Source of the DNA: CAWJMD01 sp963700925 | GTDB lineage: Bacteria > Actinomycetota > Actinomycetes > Actinomycetales > CAWJMD01 | NCBI GenBank assembly: GCA_963700925.1 | Contig: OY969553.1 | Span: 3,162,001 to 3,226,000, forward strand | DNA length: 64,000 nt | Direction: 5' to 3' | Part shown: positions 37,540-46,357 of the stretch, one piece after another | Numbering within the stretch: the stretch's first letter is position 1 | Layout: each line of letters starts with the position of its first letter | Translations under genes and position numbers: made by a program | Notes under the pieces: model-generated | Told to the model about the DNA's origin: nothing | The model's database searches: none | The model's input: only the letters and a program-made list of their open reading frames with translations

Positions 37540-37545
37540 TACTCT
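37540..37545 (+). promoter_or_regulatory. -10 box of a leaderless birA transcript
   Basis: TACTCT, 7 nt before ATG 37553, with no Shine-Dalgarno. Confidence 0.6.
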
Positions 37546-37552
37546 GACGACC

Positions 37553-38485
37553 ATGACGGCGGAGAGGCCCGAGGACGGACGGTGGGGGTCGCTCGACCGT
37601 CCGCCGCTGCGTGTCGACGCCCTCCGCCGGGCTCTGCTCGCTCCCGCCGGACCCCTGTCTCGGCTCGAGCTCGTGGAGCAGACGGGCTCGACGAACGCCG
37701 ACCTGATGGACGCGGTGTTGGGCCCCGGTGCGGACGACTGGCCGCACCTCTCCGTGCTGGTCGCCGACCACCAGGCGGCCGGACGGGGGCGCCTCGGCCG
37801 TACCTGGGAGACGCCGCCGCGCTCGTCGATCACGTTCTCGCTGCTGCTGCGTCCCCAACCCGTACCCCTGGCCGCCTGGTCGTGGATCCCCCTGCTGGCC
37901 GGCTTGGCCGTGGTGCGGACGCTGCGCTCCACCGCGGGGGTTCAAGCCGGCCTGAAGTGGCCGAACGACGTGCTGGTCGGCGCCATGCCGGAGGCCCGCA
38001 AGGTCGCGGGCATCCTCGCCGAGGTCGCCACGGGCGCCTCGCCCGCCCTGGTGCTCGGCGTCGGTCTGAACGTCACCACCACCGAGAGCGCCCTGCCCGT
38101 GCCGACTGCGACGTCGCTGCGGATCGAGGGCGCAGCCACGACCGACCGCGACACCCTCCTGCGCGCCGTGCTGCGTGAGCTGGCCACCGTGCTCACTCGC
38201 TGGCAGGCCGCGGGTGGCGACGTGGTCAGGTCGGGGCTGGCCGCCGAGGTCAGGGAGGTCTGCCTGACGCTCGGTCGGCCCGTGCGGGTCGAGCTGCCGG
38301 GGGGGCAACCCCTCACGGGTGTGGCGGAGGAGCTCGCCGACGACGGCCGGCTGGTGGTGCGCACGTCCGAGGGTGAGGTCTCGGTGCCCGCCGGTGACGT
38401 CGTCCACCTTCGAGACGCTGAGCACCCAGGAGCCGAGCACCACGGAGACGCCCAGGCCGGAGGGGGCGCCGTCGATGGAGGGTGA
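37553..38485 (+). CDS. birA: Biotin--[acetyl-CoA-carboxylase] ligase
   Basis: 310-residue biotin protein ligase that attaches biotin to the carrier lysine (AMKM) of the carboxylase alpha subunit. Motifs: QTGSTNADLM, the biotin/ATP loop GRGRLGRTWETPPRSSI, LKWPNDVLV and ARKVAGILAE; a small C-terminal SH3-like domain follows. There is no N-terminal DNA-binding domain, so it is a pure enzyme, not a repressor. ATG 37553 is preferred for its TANNNT box; a GTG at 37520 is possible. The last residues (HPGAEHHGDAQAGG) overlap the start of the cyclase gene by 11 nt. Confidence 0.94.
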   Translation: MTAERPEDGRWGSLDRPPLRVDALRRALLAPAGPLSRLELVEQTGSTNADLMDAVLGPGADDWPHLSVLVADHQAAGRGRLGRTWETPPRSSITFSLLLRPQPVPLAAWSWIPLLAGLAVVRTLRSTAGVQAGLKWPNDVLVGAMPEARKVAGILAEVATGASPALVLGVGLNVTTTESALPVPTATSLRIEGAATTDRDTLLRAVLRELATVLTRWQAAGGDVVRSGLAAEVREVCLTLGRPVRVELPGGQPLTGVAEELADDGRLVVRTSEGEVSVPAGDVVHLRDAEHPGAEHHGDAQAGGGAVDGG

Positions 38486-39602
38486 GTCGGCCGACGACGG
38501 TCCCTCCACTGGCGCCGAGAGCGAGCAGGACGAGCAGGAGGAGCGGGTTCTCGGTGGACGTCGCGGGCTGCGGTCGCGCCAGGTTTCGTCCGACGCGGGG
38601 GTGTCGCTGCTCTCGGCTCGCCGCTTCTGGCGCGCGCTCGGGTTCCCCGACGTCGGCGATGACCTGGAGGCCTTCACGGAGGCCGATGTCGATGCGCTGC
38701 ACCGGGTTTCGCGTCTCGTCCGCGACGGGCTCCTCGACGACTCCACCGCCCTCGCCCTGACGCGCGCCGTCGGTCGGTCGGTCGACCGGCTCGCCTCTTG
38801 GCAGGTGCAGCTGCTCGGCGAGGCCCTCGTCGAGCAGCGCGCGATGGCGCAGTCGGGACCCGGTGACGCGGACAGGGACGCCGACCGGGAAGCCGGGCAC
38901 GACGTCGGTGAGCTGGCCATGCTGCTGGCCGACGAGTTCGAGCCCCTGCTCGTCTACGCCTGGCGGCGCCACCTGGCCTCGGCGCTGCACCGCTACCAGG
39001 CGGAGGTCGTCCCCGACCCTGGCGTGCCGACGATGCAACGCGCGGTGGGCTTTGCCGACCTGGTCTCCTTCACGCGGGTTGTCCGACGTCTCTCGGAGCG
39101 AGACCTGGCGGTCCTGGTGCAGCGCTTCGAAGCCGTGACGTCGGACGTGGTGACCTCGCACGGGGGCCGCATCATCAAGCAGGTCGGCGACGAGGTGCTG
39201 TTCGTCGCGTGGCCGCCGCCTGCTGCCGCCGCGATCGCTCTCGACATCGCCGCCGAGATCGGGGCCGACCCGCTGATGCCGGACGTTCGCGTCGGCCTCG
39301 CGACCGGCCAGGTGGTCGCGCGGCTCGGCGACGTGTTCGGCACCACCGTGAACCGAGCCAGCAGGCTCACCTCGATCGCGGCGCCGGGCACGGTGCTCGT
39401 CGACGACGCGACGGCCCGGGCGCTGACGATCATCTCGGGCTTCACCTGCACGCCGCTGCGCCGACGCACCCTCAAGGGCATCGGCACCGTCGCTCCCTGG
39501 CTGCTGACGCGCAGCTCGCGCGGCGGCACCGGCACGACCGGACGCGCACCTGTCGACGTCGAAGCGGTGGAGAAGGCGGTCGAGGCTCCGGACGCTCGGT
39601 AG
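38475..39602 (+). CDS. Class III adenylate/guanylate cyclase with N-terminal regulatory domain
   Basis: 375 residues. The C-terminal cyclase domain shows VGFADLVSFTRVV (first metal Asp), GGRIIKQVGDEVLFVAW (substrate/second metal region), VRVGLATGQVVARLGDVFG and TVNRASRLTSIA (transition-state Asn/Arg). The N-terminal ~180 residues (SARRFWRALGFPDVGDDLEA, LADEFEPLLVYAWRRHLASA) resemble the Rv1264-type autoinhibitory domain, so activity may respond to pH or lipid. ATG 38475 overlaps the end of birA by 11 nt; the two are co-transcribed. The product is a soluble cAMP-making enzyme by family. Confidence 0.9.
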   Translation: MEGESADDGPSTGAESEQDEQEERVLGGRRGLRSRQVSSDAGVSLLSARRFWRALGFPDVGDDLEAFTEADVDALHRVSRLVRDGLLDDSTALALTRAVGRSVDRLASWQVQLLGEALVEQRAMAQSGPGDADRDADREAGHDVGELAMLLADEFEPLLVYAWRRHLASALHRYQAEVVPDPGVPTMQRAVGFADLVSFTRVVRRLSERDLAVLVQRFEAVTSDVVTSHGGRIIKQVGDEVLFVAWPPPAAAAIALDIAAEIGADPLMPDVRVGLATGQVVARLGDVFGTTVNRASRLTSIAAPGTVLVDDATARALTIISGFTCTPLRRRTLKGIGTVAPWLLTRSSRGGTGTTGRAPVDVEAVEKAVEAPDAR

Positions 39603-39605
39603 CCT
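39600..39605 (+). promoter_or_regulatory. -10 box overlapping the cyclase stop codon
   Basis: TAGCCT begins with the TAG stop of the cyclase gene and sits 7 nt before GTG 39613 of the enoyl-CoA hydratase gene. Confidence 0.55.
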
Positions 39606-39612
39606 GCCCCTC

Positions 39613-40416
39613 GTGAGCACTCCCAGCAGCCAACTGGTGCGGGTCGACCGTCCCGAAGACCACGCCGGCCACGTCGCTGTCATCCTGCTCGATCGTCCGT
39701 CCGCCATGAACGCGATCTCCACCGAGATGGCCCAAGCGCTGAGGGCGGCCACCACCGAGGTCGCCTCGGACCCGCTGGTTCGTGCCGTGGTGGTCGCATC
39801 GACGAGCACCAAGGCGTTCTGCGTCGGAGCAGACCTCAAGGAGCGCAACGCTTTCAGCGACGACGACCTACGCCGCCAGCGCCTGGTCACAGGTCCCGCG
39901 TACCGCGGCGTGCTCGACCTGCCGGTGCCCGTCGTCGCGGCCGTCGAGGGCTTCGCGCTGGGTGGCGGCTGCGAGATCGCGCTCAGCTGCGACCTGGTCG
40001 TGGCCGGACGCACGGCCGTGCTCGGCCTGCCCGAGGTGTCTGTCGGGGTCATCCCCGGTGGTGGCGGCACCCAGCTGTTGGCCCGACGGGTCGGTTGGTC
40101 GCGAGCCGCTGACCTGGTCTTCACAGCCCGCAAGGTCGACGCCGACGAGGCCTATCGGCTCGGCGTGGTCGACCGGCTGGTCGAGCCGGGAACGGCTCTG
40201 GCCGAGGCACTTTCGCTCGCCGCCAGGATCGCCGCCAACTCCCCGGTCGGTGTGCGTGCCGCCAAGCGGGCGATGCGGCTGGGCCTGGAGGGGTCGCTGG
40301 CCGCGGGCCTCGAGATCGAGGACGCCGCGTGGCGCACGACGGCGTTCAGCGCCGACCGAGCGGAGGGCGTCGCAGCCTTCGCCGAGAAACGCCCACCGCG
40401 CTGGCCCGGTATCTGA
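39613..40416 (+). CDS. Enoyl-CoA hydratase/isomerase family protein
   Basis: 267-residue crotonase-fold enzyme. The oxyanion-hole motifs are AFCVGADLKERNAF and GFALGGGCEIALSCDLVVAG; PEVSVGVIPGGGGTQLLARR has a Pro/Gly loop with Glu (PEV), one of the two hydratase glutamates, while the second Glu position is less clear. It adds water to enoyl-CoA in beta-oxidation or amino acid breakdown. GTG 39613 probably starts a leaderless mRNA. Confidence 0.9.
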   Translation: MSTPSSQLVRVDRPEDHAGHVAVILLDRPSAMNAISTEMAQALRAATTEVASDPLVRAVVVASTSTKAFCVGADLKERNAFSDDDLRRQRLVTGPAYRGVLDLPVPVVAAVEGFALGGGCEIALSCDLVVAGRTAVLGLPEVSVGVIPGGGGTQLLARRVGWSRAADLVFTARKVDADEAYRLGVVDRLVEPGTALAEALSLAARIAANSPVGVRAAKRAMRLGLEGSLAAGLEIEDAAWRTTAFSADRAEGVAAFAEKRPPRWPGI

Positions 40417-40613
40417 CCCTGCCGCTGCCCGGCCGAGCCCTCCGAGGCGGAACCGCCCACCCGCACCATCAGGCCGCCATGGCCGCTCGCACTGACGGCC
40501 ATGTGGCCGCCGACCAAGAACGACAGCCCGCCGAACATCCGCTTCTCGTCGGCCGGGCCAAGCTCGCTGATCAGCTCGCGGATCCGCTCGGCCAGGTCCT
40601 CGTCGTACGCCAA
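40152..40613 (-). pseudogene. TfoX N-terminal-domain-like fragment
   Basis: From ATG 40613 the first ~57 codons read MAYDEDLAERIRELISELGP ... EKRMFGGLSFLVGGHMAVSA ... GGLMVRVG, a very good TfoX N-terminal-domain protein beginning (full proteins are about 105-110 residues). After that the similarity stops and the frame runs on as antisense of the enoyl-CoA hydratase gene to 40152. The C-terminal half is missing, so this is most likely a remnant whose tail was lost when the hydratase gene was joined. Family function is unclear outside competence regulators. Confidence 0.65.
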
Positions 40614-40726
40614 TGAGAACAGGATGAGGGGGCCACCGACAACCGTCGCCAGCCAGATGCCAGAGTGCTCGGTATGAGCGCCCGTGCACAGATGGCCGCG
40701 ATGACCGTCCTCATCGCGTCGGCCAC

Positions 40727-41470
40727 ATGAGGATCGCCGTTGCCGGCGGCACCGGCGTCGTCGGCCGCCATGTGAGCGAGGTGGCCCGCGAGCGAGGCCA
40801 TGACGTCGTCGTCCTCACCCGGTCCGAAGGAGTCGACCTCACGACCGGCGAGGGCCTGACGGAGCGTCTCGCCGGGATCGACGTCGTCATCGACGCCAGC
40901 AACACGAACGTCCAGAAGCGGGCGGACGCCGAGGCGTTCTTCGGAGCGGTGACGAATCACCTCCTGGCGGCCGAGCAAGAGGCCGGCGTCGGGCACCACA
41001 TCGCGCTCTCGATCGTGGGCATCGACGACGTGCCGCTGGGCTACTACCAGGGCAAGCGGCTGCAGGAGCGACTCGTTGTCGAGGGGGCCGTGCCGTGGAG
41101 CATCCTGCGGGCAACGCAGTTCCACGAGTTCACCGCACAGGTGCTCCACTTCGCCCGGGTCGGCCCGTTCTCGCTGGTGCCGCGGATGTTGAGTCAGCCG
41201 ATCGCGGCGGTCGAGGTCGCCGAGGCGCTGGTCGACCTCGCCGAGGCCGGACCGTCGGGCCGCGTGCCCGACCTCGCCGGACCCGAGCCGCGCCAGATGG
41301 TCGACCTGGCGCGGCAGCTCTCGAATGCCCGCGGTCAGGGCCGTCGGGTCGTGCCGGTTTGGATGCCGGGTGCAGGGAAGCAGATGAGGTCGGGAGGGTT
41401 GCTGCCCAAGACCGACGGGCCGCGCGGGCGGCAGACCTTCGAAGAATGGCTCGCTCGCCCTCGTCGATGA
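40727..41470 (+). CDS. NmrA-like NAD(P)-binding (atypical SDR) protein
   Basis: 247 residues. The Rossmann motif is RIAVAGGTGVVGRHVSEVA, followed by GIDVVIDASNTN, HHIALSIVGIDDVPLGYYQG and WSILRATQFHEFTAQ, as in NmrA/NAD-dependent epimerase-type proteins annotated as SDR-family oxidoreductases. It lacks a clear YxxxK pair, so it may sense or bind NAD(P) rather than catalyse. Upstream, 40614-40726 holds no gene except a possible 18-codon frame (ATG 40674) whose TGA overlaps this ATG. Confidence 0.85.
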   Translation: MRIAVAGGTGVVGRHVSEVARERGHDVVVLTRSEGVDLTTGEGLTERLAGIDVVIDASNTNVQKRADAEAFFGAVTNHLLAAEQEAGVGHHIALSIVGIDDVPLGYYQGKRLQERLVVEGAVPWSILRATQFHEFTAQVLHFARVGPFSLVPRMLSQPIAAVEVAEALVDLAEAGPSGRVPDLAGPEPRQMVDLARQLSNARGQGRRVVPVWMPGAGKQMRSGGLLPKTDGPRGRQTFEEWLARPRR

Positions 41471-41509
41471 GGCGAGGAACCGCGCGGCACCACAGCACGT
41501 CATAGCCGC

Positions 41510-41989
41510 ATGGGCAACCGGAGACGTTCACCCTCAGCGGGACTCGTGGCCACCTTGGTGGGCCTCGTCATCCTGTTGCTGATGGCCGTCACGGTCACGG
41601 GCTTCGTGGCGCTCGGGCGGGACGCGCCAATGGGCTCCGTGATCGAGAGCGAGGAGCTGCTGCACATCGATCGGGCTCCGGTACGGGCCGGCGAAAACGA
41701 GGAGGTCGTCCACGCGCAGATCGACGACGAGAGCGAGCTGCGTGCGTACGCAGCGCATTTCGAGGGCCCCGGCACAGCCGCGGACGACCTGCTCGCACTG
41801 GCCGACGAAGTGGACTTCGACACCACGCGCCTGCACGCCTTCTACGTCGAGAGCGGGTGCGTGTCAGCGAAGGGCACGCAGCTGGTGACCGGACCTGACG
41901 GCCCGGAGGTCGAGCTGGTGGACACGTACGAGGTGCACCGGTGCTTCGCGGTCTACCTGCACCTGGTCGTGCACGCCGTCGACCGCTGA
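41510..41989 (+). CDS. Single-pass membrane-anchored protein of unknown function
   Basis: 159 residues. One N-terminal helix (LVATLVGLVILLLMAVTVTGF) after an Arg-rich start, then an acidic outer domain with two Cys (ESGCVSAKG and VHRCFAVYLH) that could form a disulfide outside the cell. No family recognised. It lies alone between the NmrA-like gene and the giant membrane protein gene, each gap under 80 nt. Confidence 0.65.
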   Translation: MGNRRRSPSAGLVATLVGLVILLLMAVTVTGFVALGRDAPMGSVIESEELLHIDRAPVRAGENEEVVHAQIDDESELRAYAAHFEGPGTAADDLLALADEVDFDTTRLHAFYVESGCVSAKGTQLVTGPDGPEVELVDTYEVHRCFAVYLHLVVHAVDR

Positions 41990-42062
41990 CCTGACCACCA
42001 GACGGTCTGAGTACGGAGCCTGAGTACGGGGACCGTCGTCGCCACTCCCGTGGCACGGAACG

Positions 42063-45000
42063 ATGACCGACATGAGCCACTTCCCGTCGGGGGCCACGCG
42101 GTCCCGCGTCGCCGACCCGCACAGCTGTCCCGTCTGCGGGTCTCGACTGAGCCGACCGCGCTGCGGTGCCTGCGGGGCGCTCCTGTCGGGACCGCTCGCC
42201 GCGCGCGTGTGGCACGCCAGCCAGGAAGCCGACCGGTGGCTCGATGTCCGTGAGCAGCTCATCCACGAGCTCCGCGGTGAGGCTTCCGCAGCCGCGTGGC
42301 CGGCACCCACCCAGCAGGTCGCCCCTGCCGTCCGATCGACTCCGGCGGTGCATCAGCCGACCTCACCCGCGACGTCACTTCCAGTGGCTCAGCCTGTTGC
42401 CCAGCCCGTCGCCCTGCCGGCCGCGTCCGTGCCCCCTCCATCCGCCGGGCAGGGTGTGGCCGGACGGCCACGCCGCCGCACGCTCGGCGTGCAGGACCTG
42501 CTGGTCGGGCTCGGCGCCCTCCTGCTGGCCGTGGCCGCCGTCGTGTTCCTCGCCTTCTCGTGGGACCGCCTCGGCATCAGCGGGCGCAGCGCCGTCGTCG
42601 GCGCCCTGACCGTCGCGGTGCTGGCGGGCGCGATGCTCGCCCGCCGGGCGCGGATGGGGGCGACGGCCGAGGCGGTCGCCGCCTTCGGCGCCGTGCTGGT
42701 GGTGCTCGACGCGGTCGCCGTCCGTGTCTCCGGTCTGGTCGGGGAGCCGGTGGGAGGGCTGGCGTACACCGCCGGGGCGGCCGTGGCCTGTGCCGTGGTG
42801 CTTGCCGCGGTCGGTTCTCTCGGACGTCTCAGGGCTCCCGTCTTCGCGGCCGCCCTGGTGGCGCCGATCGCGCCTGTGGCAGCGGGCTTCTCGCTCGCCG
42901 CGGAGGCGTCGACTCAGAGCGCTGTAGTGGTTCTCGGCGCCCTCGGGCTTCTCGGTGGGGCAGCCATCTCGACCGCTCGGCCGCTGCTCCTACGACGCGG
43001 CCTGGTCGCAGAGTCGGTCATGCTGGAAGGCCTCGCGTACGTCCTGGTGACCATAACCGTTGCGGGAGCATTGGTTTCGGCGGCGGCGGGCCTGCTGGGC
43101 GCAGGCACGTTCGTGTTGGTCGCCGCCGCCGTGCTCGCGGCCGTGATGACTCTGACGGCCAAGGGCCGGGACGTCTGGTCCGTGGTGGTGGGTGCGTCGG
43201 CCGCAGCGGGGGCCACGCTGTGGGCCATCGACCTGGGGGGTTGGGAGGCCCTCGCTCTCGCGCCGGCGACGGCAGGGCTGGTGGCTCTCGCGGCGATGGG
43301 CGGATGGCGCGCCTCTGGCGGGCTGCGAACCTCGGGCGATGTCAGCGGACCGGCGCTGCGGCTGACCGCCCGGGGCGCGCTGGTGGTGACCGGGTTGGCC
43401 GCGGTTCCCGGCGCTGTCGTTGCTGCCGCTCAGCTTCTGCCTGCTCTGGCCGCACTCGCTCGGCCCTGGCAGGAGGAGCCCGGTGCCCGGTGGTCAGAGG
43501 CGATGGATCTCGGTTCGCTGACCGGGCCCTTGGACGAGCATCGCGTCGCCGGCCTCGCTGCCGTGGTCGTGGTCGCCCTGGTGCTGGCGGCGTGGGCGTG
43601 GCTCGGCGAGCGACCCTGGTCGGCCTCCTGCGCGGCGGCTGCACTGGGCGCTCTGCTGGTGTGCGCGCCGTGGCAGCCGGACCTGCTGCTCGGTGTGGTC
43701 GCGCTGGTCGCGGCGGCCTCGGGGGGCGCCGCGATCAGCATCGGTCACCTGCTGCGGCACCGGGCGGCGCCCGCATGGCTGAACGGTCGCGAGTCGGGCA
43801 CCGTGCTCGTCGTCGCCGGCAGCCTCGCGCTGACCCTCGGTGTCACGACGGCCTGGCTGGCCGAGGAGCTCGCCGTGCCCGCCACCGCGGTGGGAACGGC
43901 TGCTCTGCTGATGGCGCGATGGTCCGTGTCGATGCGCTGGACCGGACCGGGTTGGGCTGCGCCGAGGGCCATGCTCTCGCTCGCCGTCACCCTCGCGGCG
44001 CTGGCTCTGGTCGCGGCGGTCGGCGGCGTCCGAGGCCTCTCCGGCGTTGAGGTTTTCGTCCTGGCCGGGCTCGCCGCCGCCATCGCCCCGGTCGTGGTCT
44101 CGGTGCCGACCGGCCTGGCGGGGTCGGAGCGCCGGACGGTCGCGGGTGCCGGCGCGCTGGCGGTCGTGATGGCCATGCTGGCCGCTCGCGATGCCGGGAC
44201 CTTCGAGGCCTTCGCGCCCCTCCGCTGGGAGGTGCTCCTCGTGGCGCTGACTCTGGCGGCCGCGACCGTGGCCGTCGACCCGAGGCAGGTGTGGTCGTCG
44301 ATCGACCGCCGTGTGGCGGCACCCGTCACCGTGGTGCTCGCGACGTGGTCGGCGAGCGCCCTGACGGTTCTGGCGGGTGCGGGAGGAACGGTGCTGCCGG
44401 GCCTTGCCAGCGCCGGTGTGCTGGCCCTGGCCTGTCTGGTGGCCGCCGAGCTGCACCGCCGCGAGCACCCGCTGACCGTCGGGGTCGAGGTGGCATCAGT
44501 CGTCGTCGCGATCCTGGTGCTGGGCCAGGCCGCGGAGAGCAGAAGCCTCGGGATCCCCGTCTGGCCGGTGCTCCTGACGCTCGCCGCCGGGGCACTGGTC
44601 CTCGCGTCTGTGCCGTCGCGACGGTGGGTCGGCTGGGTTGCCCTGGTTCTCGGGACGGCGGCGTGGTGGGAGCGGCTGGCCGCCGAGGACGTGGGCCTGG
44701 TCGAGGTCTGGACGTTCCCGCCCGCGCTGGTGCTGGCCGCGCTCGCTGCTCACGCCATCTATCGACGACGGGATCCGTTGCGCCCCACCGCAATTGGGGC
44801 GGCCCTGCTCCTGGTTCTCCCGTCCACTGCGGCAGCGGTCAGCGGTGTCGCCTGGAGGCCCGCCGCGCTCGTCGCAGCGGCCGGGCTGGCGGTCGGCCTC
44901 ACCATGCTGGTGCCGAGGCGTGACGGCGATGCCGGACGACGTGACCGCCGGCTCGTGCTGCTCCTGGTGGCGGCAGCCCTCGTCGCCGTGACCGGCGTCT

Positions 45001-45794
45001 GGGCCCGTGCCCTGCTGGCGCCGAGCGAGCAGGTCGAGCTGTGGGCGCTGGCTGCGGCCGCGGTGCTGGCCGCCGCAGCGGGTGTGGCGGTGAGCCGCGG
45101 CACCGACGCGTCTCCGTGGCGAGGGTGGCTGCCGGCCTCGGTGCTGCCGGCCGCCGGGCTTCCGTCGATGCTGGCGCCCGGCGCGTTCTCGTCAGGCGTC
45201 GACTCCGCCTTGTCCCTTGGGCGGCACCTAGCCGTGCTCCTGGTGACGGGTGCGGTGCTGGTGCTGTGCGCCGAGCGTGACCGCCTGCCCTGGGGCCGCC
45301 CGACCAGGTGGGTCGCGCTCGCCCTGCTGGCCGTGGCCGGCACGTCGGGCGTTCTCCGTCCGCTGCCAGGGACTTTCGAGGTCGTGACCATCACAGCCGG
45401 CGTCGTTCTCGTCGTCGCGGGCTGGGTCGAGCTGCGGCGCCGTCCCGAGGTCGGGTCGTGGCCGTTGCTGGGCAGCGGGCTCGTCGTCGCGCTGGCTCCC
45501 TCGTTGCTGCTGGCCCTGACCGAGGACGTGCCGCTGCGCGGCGTGCTGCTGGTGGTGGCGGCTGGTGCGGTCCTCGGATGGGGTGCGGCCAAGGGCTGGC
45601 AGGCGCCGGTCGTCGTGAGCACGGCGGTGCTGGTCGTGTACGCGATGAGCCAGCTCGTGGTCGTCTACGAGGCCGTGCCGCGCTGGGCGAGCCTGGCCGT
45701 CGTGGGCACCGCGCTGATCGCGCTGGGTGCGCGCTACGAGCGGAGGCTTCGCGACCTCGGCATCCTCGGTCGCCGTCTGGCCGCGATGCGCTGA
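42063..45794 (+). CDS. Giant multi-pass membrane protein with N-terminal zinc ribbon (SCO7613-type)
   Basis: 1243 residues. The N-terminus has a zinc ribbon, SCPVCGSRLSRPRCGACG (two CxxC pairs), then a charged segment, a Pro/Val/Ala-rich linker with repeated QPVAQPVALP, and from about residue 140 to the end some 30 hydrophobic helices with Arg/Glu/Trp-rich loops. The layout matches large actinobacterial membrane proteins named after SCO7613, whose function is not known. GC is very high and codon use is even, with no internal break. A start at ATG 42072 (MSHFPS) is also possible. Its stop lies 9 nt from the convergent gtrA stop. Confidence 0.8.
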   Translation: MTDMSHFPSGATRSRVADPHSCPVCGSRLSRPRCGACGALLSGPLAARVWHASQEADRWLDVREQLIHELRGEASAAAWPAPTQQVAPAVRSTPAVHQPTSPATSLPVAQPVAQPVALPAASVPPPSAGQGVAGRPRRRTLGVQDLLVGLGALLLAVAAVVFLAFSWDRLGISGRSAVVGALTVAVLAGAMLARRARMGATAEAVAAFGAVLVVLDAVAVRVSGLVGEPVGGLAYTAGAAVACAVVLAAVGSLGRLRAPVFAAALVAPIAPVAAGFSLAAEASTQSAVVVLGALGLLGGAAISTARPLLLRRGLVAESVMLEGLAYVLVTITVAGALVSAAAGLLGAGTFVLVAAAVLAAVMTLTAKGRDVWSVVVGASAAAGATLWAIDLGGWEALALAPATAGLVALAAMGGWRASGGLRTSGDVSGPALRLTARGALVVTGLAAVPGAVVAAAQLLPALAALARPWQEEPGARWSEAMDLGSLTGPLDEHRVAGLAAVVVVALVLAAWAWLGERPWSASCAAAALGALLVCAPWQPDLLLGVVALVAAASGGAAISIGHLLRHRAAPAWLNGRESGTVLVVAGSLALTLGVTTAWLAEELAVPATAVGTAALLMARWSVSMRWTGPGWAAPRAMLSLAVTLAALALVAAVGGVRGLSGVEVFVLAGLAAAIAPVVVSVPTGLAGSERRTVAGAGALAVVMAMLAARDAGTFEAFAPLRWEVLLVALTLAAATVAVDPRQVWSSIDRRVAAPVTVVLATWSASALTVLAGAGGTVLPGLASAGVLALACLVAAELHRREHPLTVGVEVASVVVAILVLGQAAESRSLGIPVWPVLLTLAAGALVLASVPSRRWVGWVALVLGTAAWWERLAAEDVGLVEVWTFPPALVLAALAAHAIYRRRDPLRPTAIGAALLLVLPSTAAAVSGVAWRPAALVAAAGLAVGLTMLVPRRDGDAGRRDRRLVLLLVAAALVAVTGVWARALLAPSEQVELWALAAAAVLAAAAGVAVSRGTDASPWRGWLPASVLPAAGLPSMLAPGAFSSGVDSALSLGRHLAVLLVTGAVLVLCAERDRLPWGRPTRWVALALLAVAGTSGVLRPLPGTFEVVTITAGVVLVVAGWVELRRRPEVGSWPLLGSGLVVALAPSLLLALTEDVPLRGVLLVVAAGAVLGWGAAKGWQAPVVVSTAVLVVYAMSQLVVVYEAVPRWASLAVVGTALIALGARYERRLRDLGILGRRLAAMR

Positions 45795-45803
45795 GCCGCC
45801 CGA

Positions 45804-46307
45804 TCAGGTGCGGGGTGCCTCGCCGAGCGCCGGGTCGCCGAGCACGGGGTCGTCCGCGAGCTCGTGTGTGAAGACCCAGGTGCGGTACGCGTAGAACCGG
45901 AAGAGGGTCGAGAGCACCAGCCCCACGACGTTGGCCGAGACGTTGTCGGCGACCGCGCTCCGCAGGTCGAGCACGTAGTGGGAGAAGCCGAGGCAGGTCA
46001 GCATGATGGCGAGGCCGACCACGTTGATGCCCGCGAACTGCACCAGCTCCAGCATCGGTCGGGGAGTGCGGCGGTGGCGGAACGTCCACTGCCGGTTGCC
46101 GTACCAGGCCACGCACGTCGCCACGGCGACCGAGATGACCTTGGCCGTGAGGGGCTTGTCCTCGAGCAGGCGTGGGCCCACGAAGCGGAGCAGGTTGAAC
46201 AGCCCGACGTCCACCACGTAGGCCACGGCCCCGACCACACCGAATTTCACCATCTCGCGCACCAGCACGTGGATGGCGCCGCGCAGGCGCTCGATCAGGC
46301 GTCGCAT
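45804..46307 (-). CDS. GtrA-family membrane protein
   Basis: 167 residues with four membrane helices, beginning MVKFGVVGAVAYVVDVGLFN (the GtrA family signature), then AKVISVAVATCVAWYGNRQW, GINVVGLAIMLTCLGFSHYV and NVVGLVLSTLFRFYAYRTWVF. GtrA proteins are thought to flip polyprenyl-phosphate-linked sugars for cell-surface glycosylation. A purine-rich GGGAGAGGG precedes ATG 46307. Divergent from purK, as in mycobacteria (Rv3277 and purK). The tail (residues ~150-167) is acidic and Pro-rich. Confidence 0.9.
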   Translation of the reverse strand: MRRLIERLRGAIHVLVREMVKFGVVGAVAYVVDVGLFNLLRFVGPRLLEDKPLTAKVISVAVATCVAWYGNRQWTFRHRRTPRPMLELVQFAGINVVGLAIMLTCLGFSHYVLDLRSAVADNVSANVVGLVLSTLFRFYAYRTWVFTHELADDPVLGDPALGEAPRT

Positions 46308-46343
46308 CCCTCTCCCGTATCCGGCGGCGTGGACGACCGCCGA

Positions 46344-46349
46344 TAGGCT
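46344..46349 (+). promoter_or_regulatory. -10 box of a leaderless purK transcript
   Basis: TAGGCT, 8 nt before GTG 46358; no Shine-Dalgarno. Confidence 0.55.
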
Positions 46350-46357
46350 CCGGGCCC

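Noticed and set aside
40674..40730. 18-residue open frame (MSARAQMAAM...) whose stop overlaps the NmrA-like start
   Set aside because: It could be a leader peptide, but there is no promoter box or regulatory codon run to support it.
41467..41482. ATGAGGCGAGGAACC, similar to the right end of the 65-bp element
   Set aside because: Only about 12 bases match and the left end is absent, so it is not counted as a fourth copy.
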